Assembly: GCA_016931085.1 (NCBI GenBank)
Contig: JAFGFO010000229.1
Coordinates: 1-8,013 of the forward strand
Length of the DNA stretch: 8,013 nucleotides
DNA from: Thermoflexales bacterium
Lineage (GTDB): Bacteria > Chloroflexota > Anaerolineae > Fen-1058
Direction of reading: 5' to 3'
The translations under genes and the position numbers were made by a program. Every line of letters begins with the position of its first letter. The first letter of the stretch is position 1. A model generated the notes under the pieces. The model ran no database searches, was not told the DNA's origin, and saw nothing but the letters and a program-made list of their open reading frames with translations. This document shows, piece after piece, positions 1 to 8,013 of the stretch.

Positions 1-69
1 GGCATAGCCCAGGATGCCGTTCAGCGGCGTGCGCAGCTCGTGGCTCATGCTGGCCAGGAACTCGCTCTT
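1..69 (-). other. HisKA dimerisation/phosphoacceptor domain (partial)
   Basis: Residues 791-813, [18 protein letters not shown] and onward. The phosphoacceptor is His800 (codon at 40-42), followed by Glu801 and the conserved RTP. This is the H-box of orthodox HisKA (PF00512) kinases. The second helix of the dimerisation hairpin and the N, G1, F and G2 boxes lie beyond position 1. Confidence 0.93.
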
Positions 70-2439
70 GGCCCGGTTGGCGATCTCCGCGCTCGTCCGG
101 GCCGCCCGGGCCTCGCTGAACAACTGGGCGTTGCGCACGGCCACCGCGACCTGCTCGGCCAAGGTCCTGAGCACGCGCGCATCGTCCTCGCCAAAATGGT
201 AAGGCTGGTCGGATTGGAGGTCAAAGACGCCCAGCAGCTTGTGCCCGAGCAGCATCGGGATAGCCAGCTCGGAGCGCGTCTGGGGCGGCGTCGAAATCAT
301 CTCCTCGTACGCCGCTCTCGCCAGGTCATTCACCACCACCGGCTGGTGGCTGCGGGCAGCCTGGGCCACCAGGCTGTCTTCGGCCTCGAGGGAGATGTCT
401 TGCACGCTCTCGTGTTCCAGCAACAACTCACTGGCGGCCGCCGCCGCCCTGGACAGCGTGGGCGGCGTGCCGCCCAGCAAAAAGATAAAAGCGCCGTAGA
501 GCTGGTAGCTGGCAGCGGTGAGCGTGACGACTTGCTGCAGGAGCTGCTCCAGGTCGAGGATCGAAGACACCGCCCGCGACACATCGGCCGCGATCTGAAG
601 CTGGCTCGCCCGCCTTTTCACCTCAGCGTAGGCCTTTTCCAGCTCCGCTTCGGCCCGCTGGCGAGCCTGGAAGGCCAATGCGCCGTGCCAGGCACCCGAA
701 AGCTGAGCGCGCAGCACCCTGTAAAGCTCACCCTCCCAGACCTTGCTTTCGAACAAGACAAAACCGATCTGGCGCTGCCGGAAGTAGAGTGGTTCGACCA
801 AAAAGCTAAAGCGCCTTGGAGGCAAGATGCGCTTGGGCACCAATTGGCGGCAGGGGAAGCGCCATTCGTCAGGGCCCAGCTCGATCTTGCCGGTTTCGTC
901 GTAGGCCAGCATCAGCCAGGCGAACTCGGGTGGGGGCTGCGGGTAGGTGTAGGTGGAGGGCTGGGGATCCTCGTACAAGGCGATGTAACATGTGGGGATA
1001 TCCAAATGCGGCAAGTTGCCGACTAACACGTCCATGACCTCTTGAGGCTCGTCGACGGTGATCAGTGCGCTGGCGATCTCGTTCAGGGTCTGCGTTTGCC
1101 GCTTGGCCCGCAGCGCACGGGCAGCCTGCACCTGTTGAGCCGCCTCACCAACCAATACACGGGCTTGGTTCCAAATATTCTCAGCGCGCAGTCGCTTTTC
1201 ACCGTCTTCGAGGCTGAGCATGCAGTGGCGCCGCAAGGCCGACAGGACGTTTTGCCAGGCATCCAGGCTGCTGCCGCTCGCCGCCGCCTGGCGCAGCACC
1301 CCTTGGAGCGCTTGCAAAAACTCGCCCGGCGAGCCCCCATCCATTTCGCCGGCGAAACGAGTGAGCAATGGGGCGACCCACGCGCGCACCATCTCGGGCG
1401 AAAGCGTGGAGTCAGCTCCCGTGGGTGACAAGGCATGCAGCACGTCGTCCACAACCTGGGCCGCGTCCGGCCCGGCGGCTGCCTGGGCCACGGCCTGCGA
1501 CTGGCAGCCGCACGACTGGCGCACGACGAGTTGAGTGGGCAAGGTGAGGCGGGCCGGCACCGGCTCTCCCCGCAACTGGGCCAGGACGAATTCAGTCGCC
1601 TGGCGAGTCAGCTCGCGCATGGGCTGGCGCACCGTCGTCAGCGGGGGTACGATGGACTTGGCGGCCATCTCCTGGTCGTTGAAGCCCACCACGGCCACGT
1701 CTTCAGGCACCTGGAAACCACGCGCCCGCAGCGCGTCCATCACGCCGTCAGCCACGTCATCGGTCGTCGCCACCACCGCCGTAAAATCTTGCCCCGGCCA
1801 CAGCCCCCGCTCGTCGAGCAGCACGCTTATCGCCTGGATGCCCCCCGGCTTGTCAAAAGGGCCGGGGGGGCTGACCAGGGACGGGTCGAGCGCTATCGCC
1901 TGGGCAGCCAGGGCATCACAATAAGCCTGGTAACGTATCTCGGCCTCCGGGTTGCGGTCGGGGCCGCGGACAAAGGCGACCCGGCGACAAGCGTGCACCT
2001 GGATAAGGTGCACGACCATGTCGTACATGCCGCTGTGGTTATCGATCGAGACACACGGGACGCCTTCTGGTCCCACCGCTATGGTGATCACCGGCAGCGG
2101 GCGGAAACTGTCGCACAATACTTGCAGCCCGGCCAGGCCGGCAAAGCTGCTCATGGGGCCGCCGCCGATGACCAGGCCGTCGACGTTTTCAGCGCCCGCC
2201 AGCACATACAGAACATTGGATTGGGCTTCAAAGCCCTGCGGCGATCCCAGGTTCCGACCATCAAAGCACATCAAGTTGACGTCGGCCCGCTCGGCTGCCT
2301 CAAGCATGCCATGCCACAACGACGAGCCATAATCGTCGGAAATATTGTGCGTGATGAAACCGATCGTGGGGCGCTTGTCCCCAGTCCAGATCGGGGGCGA
2401 GGTGGGACGAACGTCGTGTTCAGCCTGTGAATACGCCAT
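1..2439 (-). CDS. LacI-type sensor / GAF / histidine kinase, C-terminus cut by window edge
   Basis: Cytoplasmic signal-transduction histidine kinase; the ligand and partner regulator are unknown. The frame is open for 813 codons and leaves the window without a stop. Domain order is: sugar-binding-protein-like sensor (about 23-306), Cys-Gly-Cys (310-312), helical linker (about 315-450), GAF-like domain (453-590), coiled coil (591-625), GAF (611-774), HisKA (from about 791). The H-box [10 protein letters not shown] carries the phosphoacceptor His800. I see no signal peptide or membrane segment, so sensing should be of an internal ligand. The HATPase domain, and perhaps a receiver domain, should follow outside the window. 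The ATG at 2439 is chosen because the sensor fold starts 22 residues later and a consensus promoter ends 6 nt upstream. No Shine-Dalgarno is present. An in-frame TTG at 2484 would overlap the promoter and is less likely. The gene is divergent from the large exported protein on the right. Confidence 0.93.
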   Translation of the reverse strand, partial: MAYSQAEHDVRPTSPPIWTGDKRPTIGFITHNISDDYGSSLWHGMLEAAERADVNLMCFDGRNLGSPQGFEAQSNVLYVLAGAENVDGLVIGGGPMSSFAGLAGLQVLCDSFRPLPVITIAVGPEGVPCVSIDNHSGMYDMVVHLIQVHACRRVAFVRGPDRNPEAEIRYQAYCDALAAQAIALDPSLVSPPGPFDKPGGIQAISVLLDERGLWPGQDFTAVVATTDDVADGVMDALRARGFQVPEDVAVVGFNDQEMAAKSIVPPLTTVRQPMRELTRQATEFVLAQLRGEPVPARLTLPTQLVVRQSCGCQSQAVAQAAAGPDAAQVVDDVLHALSPTGADSTLSPEMVRAWVAPLLTRFAGEMDGGSPGEFLQALQGVLRQAAASGSSLDAWQNVLSALRRHCMLSLEDGEKRLRAENIWNQARVLVGEAAQQVQAARALRAKRQTQTLNEIASALITVDEPQEVMDVLVGNLPHLDIPTCYIALYEDPQPSTYTYPQPPPEFAWLMLAYDETGKIELGPDEWRFPCRQLVPKRILPPRRFSFLVEPLYFRQRQIGFVLFESKVWEGELYRVLRAQLSGAWHGALAFQARQRAEAELEKAYAEVKRRASQLQIAADVSRAVSSILDLEQLLQQVVTLTAASYQLYGAFIFLLGGTPPTLSRAAAAASELLLEHESVQDISLEAEDSLVAQAARSHQPVVVNDLARAAYEEMISTPPQTRSELAIPMLLGHKLLGVFDLQSDQPYHFGEDDARVLRTLAEQVAVAVRNAQLFSEARAARTSAEIANRAKSEFLASMSHELRTPLNGILGYA
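118..609 (-). other. GAF domain
   Basis: Residues about 611-774. The entry helix ([20 protein letters not shown]) and exit helix ([20 protein letters not shown]) are textbook GAF, as is the core pattern [21 protein letters not shown]. An upstream coiled coil ([16 protein letters not shown]) joins it to the preceding domain. No bilin-binding Cys or haem ligand motif is evident. It probably acts as a sensory and dimerising relay to the kinase helix. Confidence 0.87.
670..1083 (-). other. GAF-like second sensory domain, degenerate
   Basis: Residues about 453-590. It starts with [20 protein letters not shown], continues with [13 protein letters not shown] and ends with [17 protein letters not shown]. 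This is the helix-strand-strand pattern of a GAF fold, but the middle ([16 protein letters not shown] to [12 protein letters not shown]) does not match canonical GAF. Similar segments occur in other LacI-sensor kinases as I recall them, so it is probably a family-specific GAF variant. Ligand unknown. The segment before it (residues 313-452) looks helical and has no motif I recognise. Confidence 0.6.
1522..2373 (-). other. LacI/GalR-type periplasmic-binding-protein-like sensor domain (no HTH)
   Basis: Residues about 23-306 of the kinase. The region opens with [16 protein letters not shown], as LacI-family core domains do. It continues with [15 protein letters not shown] and RRVAFVRGP, then [21 protein letters not shown] and [10 protein letters not shown], which are the usual strand and hinge landmarks of the two-lobed Peripla_BP_3 fold. 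The ~50-residue DNA-binding headpiece of true LacI repressors is absent, with only about 22 residues before the first strand. The domain is therefore probably a small-molecule (sugar-like) sensor driving the kinase rather than a repressor. The usual GFDD is GFND here. The ligand cannot be read from the sequence. Confidence 0.88.
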
Positions 2440-2445
2440 AGAGTG

Positions 2446-2474
2446 ATTATACCCTGCCCATCGTGGCGCGTCAA
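2446..2474 (-). promoter_or_regulatory. Consensus sigma70-type promoter for the histidine kinase; predicted leaderless
   Basis: On the minus strand the -35 box TTGACG (2474-2469; 5 of 6 consensus) and the -10 box TATAAT (2451-2446; 6 of 6) are separated by exactly 17 bp. Only six bases (CACTCT) lie between the -10 box and the ATG at 2439. Transcription would thus start at about 2439-2440, giving an mRNA with little or no leader. This fits the lack of a Shine-Dalgarno. Confidence 0.8.
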
Positions 2475-2476
2475 GA

Positions 2477-2505
2477 TTGTCCAAAGAGACGGGGAGTGCT
2501 ATAAT
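2477..2505 (+). promoter_or_regulatory. Extended -10 promoter for the exported modular protein
   Basis: The -10 box TATAAT (2500-2505; 6 of 6) is preceded by TGC (2497-2499), an extended -10 element. Seventeen bp upstream lies TTGTCC (2477-2482; 4 of 6 of a -35 box). The start site would be near 2512, giving a leader of about 40 nt. Its -35 box is 2 bp from the -35 box of the opposing kinase promoter, so the two polymerases would bind side by side and probably compete. Confidence 0.75.
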
Positions 2506-2510
2506 GGTTA

Positions 2511-2529
2511 ACTGTGTGAAGTGAACAGT
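2511..2529 (+). promoter_or_regulatory. Small inverted repeat at the predicted rightward start site
   Basis: Arms ACTGT (2511-2515) and ACAGT (2525-2529) flank a 9-base centre that contains a tandem GTGAA (2516-2520 and 2521-2525). The palindrome GTTAAC (2507-2512) overlaps its left edge. It sits where transcription should begin, so it could be an operator or a weak 5' hairpin. With five-base arms it could also be chance. Confidence 0.25.
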
Positions 2530-2540
2530 GCCCGCATAAA

Positions 2541-2545
2541 AGGAG
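2541..2545 (+). promoter_or_regulatory. Shine-Dalgarno fixing the start of the exported protein
   Basis: AGGAG lies six bases before the ATG at 2552. It decides the start, because that ATG opens directly into a signal peptide. A GTG at 2521 belongs to another frame that closes at 2820. Confidence 0.9.
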
Positions 2546-2551
2546 AGAAAG

Positions 2552-8013
<5,462 letters not shown>

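Noticed and set aside
40..1026. Long plus-strand open frame opposite the kinase
   Set aside because: It lies antisense to a frame with clear GAF and HisKA motifs. Its translation is Arg/Gly/Gln/His-rich with no recognisable motif, as expected for the antisense of a GC-rich gene.
1435..2430. Second long plus-strand open frame opposite the LacI-type domain
   Set aside because: The minus-strand frame matches the LacI fold through the whole stretch; the plus frame shows no motif or ribosome-binding site.
2440..2551. Riboswitch, small RNA or terminator in the intergenic region
   Set aside because: The 112 bp are used up by two promoters and a short leader. No long hairpin or T-run is present.

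Overview
The window holds two long protein genes that are divergently transcribed from a short shared intergenic region. Each gene runs off one edge of the window. The DNA is GC-rich, with G/C-ending codons. The protein families (LacI-type sensor fused to a histidine kinase, DUF11, Ca-binding VCBS propeller, choice-of-anchor Q beta-helix) and their mosaic arrangement suggest a Chloroflexota bacterium (Anaerolineae/Caldilineae-like). That placement is an inference from architecture only; no rRNA or marker gene is present.

Left part (1-2439, minus strand): the first 813 residues of a cytoplasmic sensor histidine kinase. From the N-terminus it has a LacI/GalR-type sugar-binding-protein fold without a DNA-binding helix-turn-helix, a Cys-Gly-Cys motif, a helical linker, a GAF-like domain, a true GAF domain and a HisKA phosphoacceptor helix. 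The window edge cuts it 13 residues after the phospho-accepting His800, so the ATPase domain lies outside.

Middle (2440-2551): two back-to-back sigma70-type promoters whose -35 boxes are 2 bp apart. The leftward one (TTGACG-17 bp-TATAAT) puts the transcript start at or next to the ATG, predicting a leaderless mRNA. The rightward one (TTGTCC-17 bp-TATAAT with a TGC extension) gives a ~40-nt leader with a small inverted repeat and a good Shine-Dalgarno.

Right part (2552-8013, plus strand): the first 1820 residues of a giant exported modular protein. It has a signal peptide, a beta-sandwich region, an Ig-like (HYDIN/ASPM-type) domain, DUF11, seven VCBS/FG-GAP calcium-binding repeats (a full propeller), a fibronectin III domain, three PKD/Ig-like modules, a right-handed beta-helix with three glycine-rich or collagen-like inserts, a choice-of-anchor Q segment, a fourth PKD-like module and a cut-off terminal domain.

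The layout suggests a cytosolic, probably sugar-like, ligand sensor kinase beside a large cell-surface or secreted adhesin/scaffold. Co-regulation through the shared promoter region is possible but not shown. I see no RNA genes, mobile elements, CRISPR arrays or terminators. The most unusual part is the set of glycine-rich inserts in the beta-helix: they lengthen from rung to rung, are built from short in-frame DNA repeats, and two of them carry cysteine-containing hydrophobic islands.
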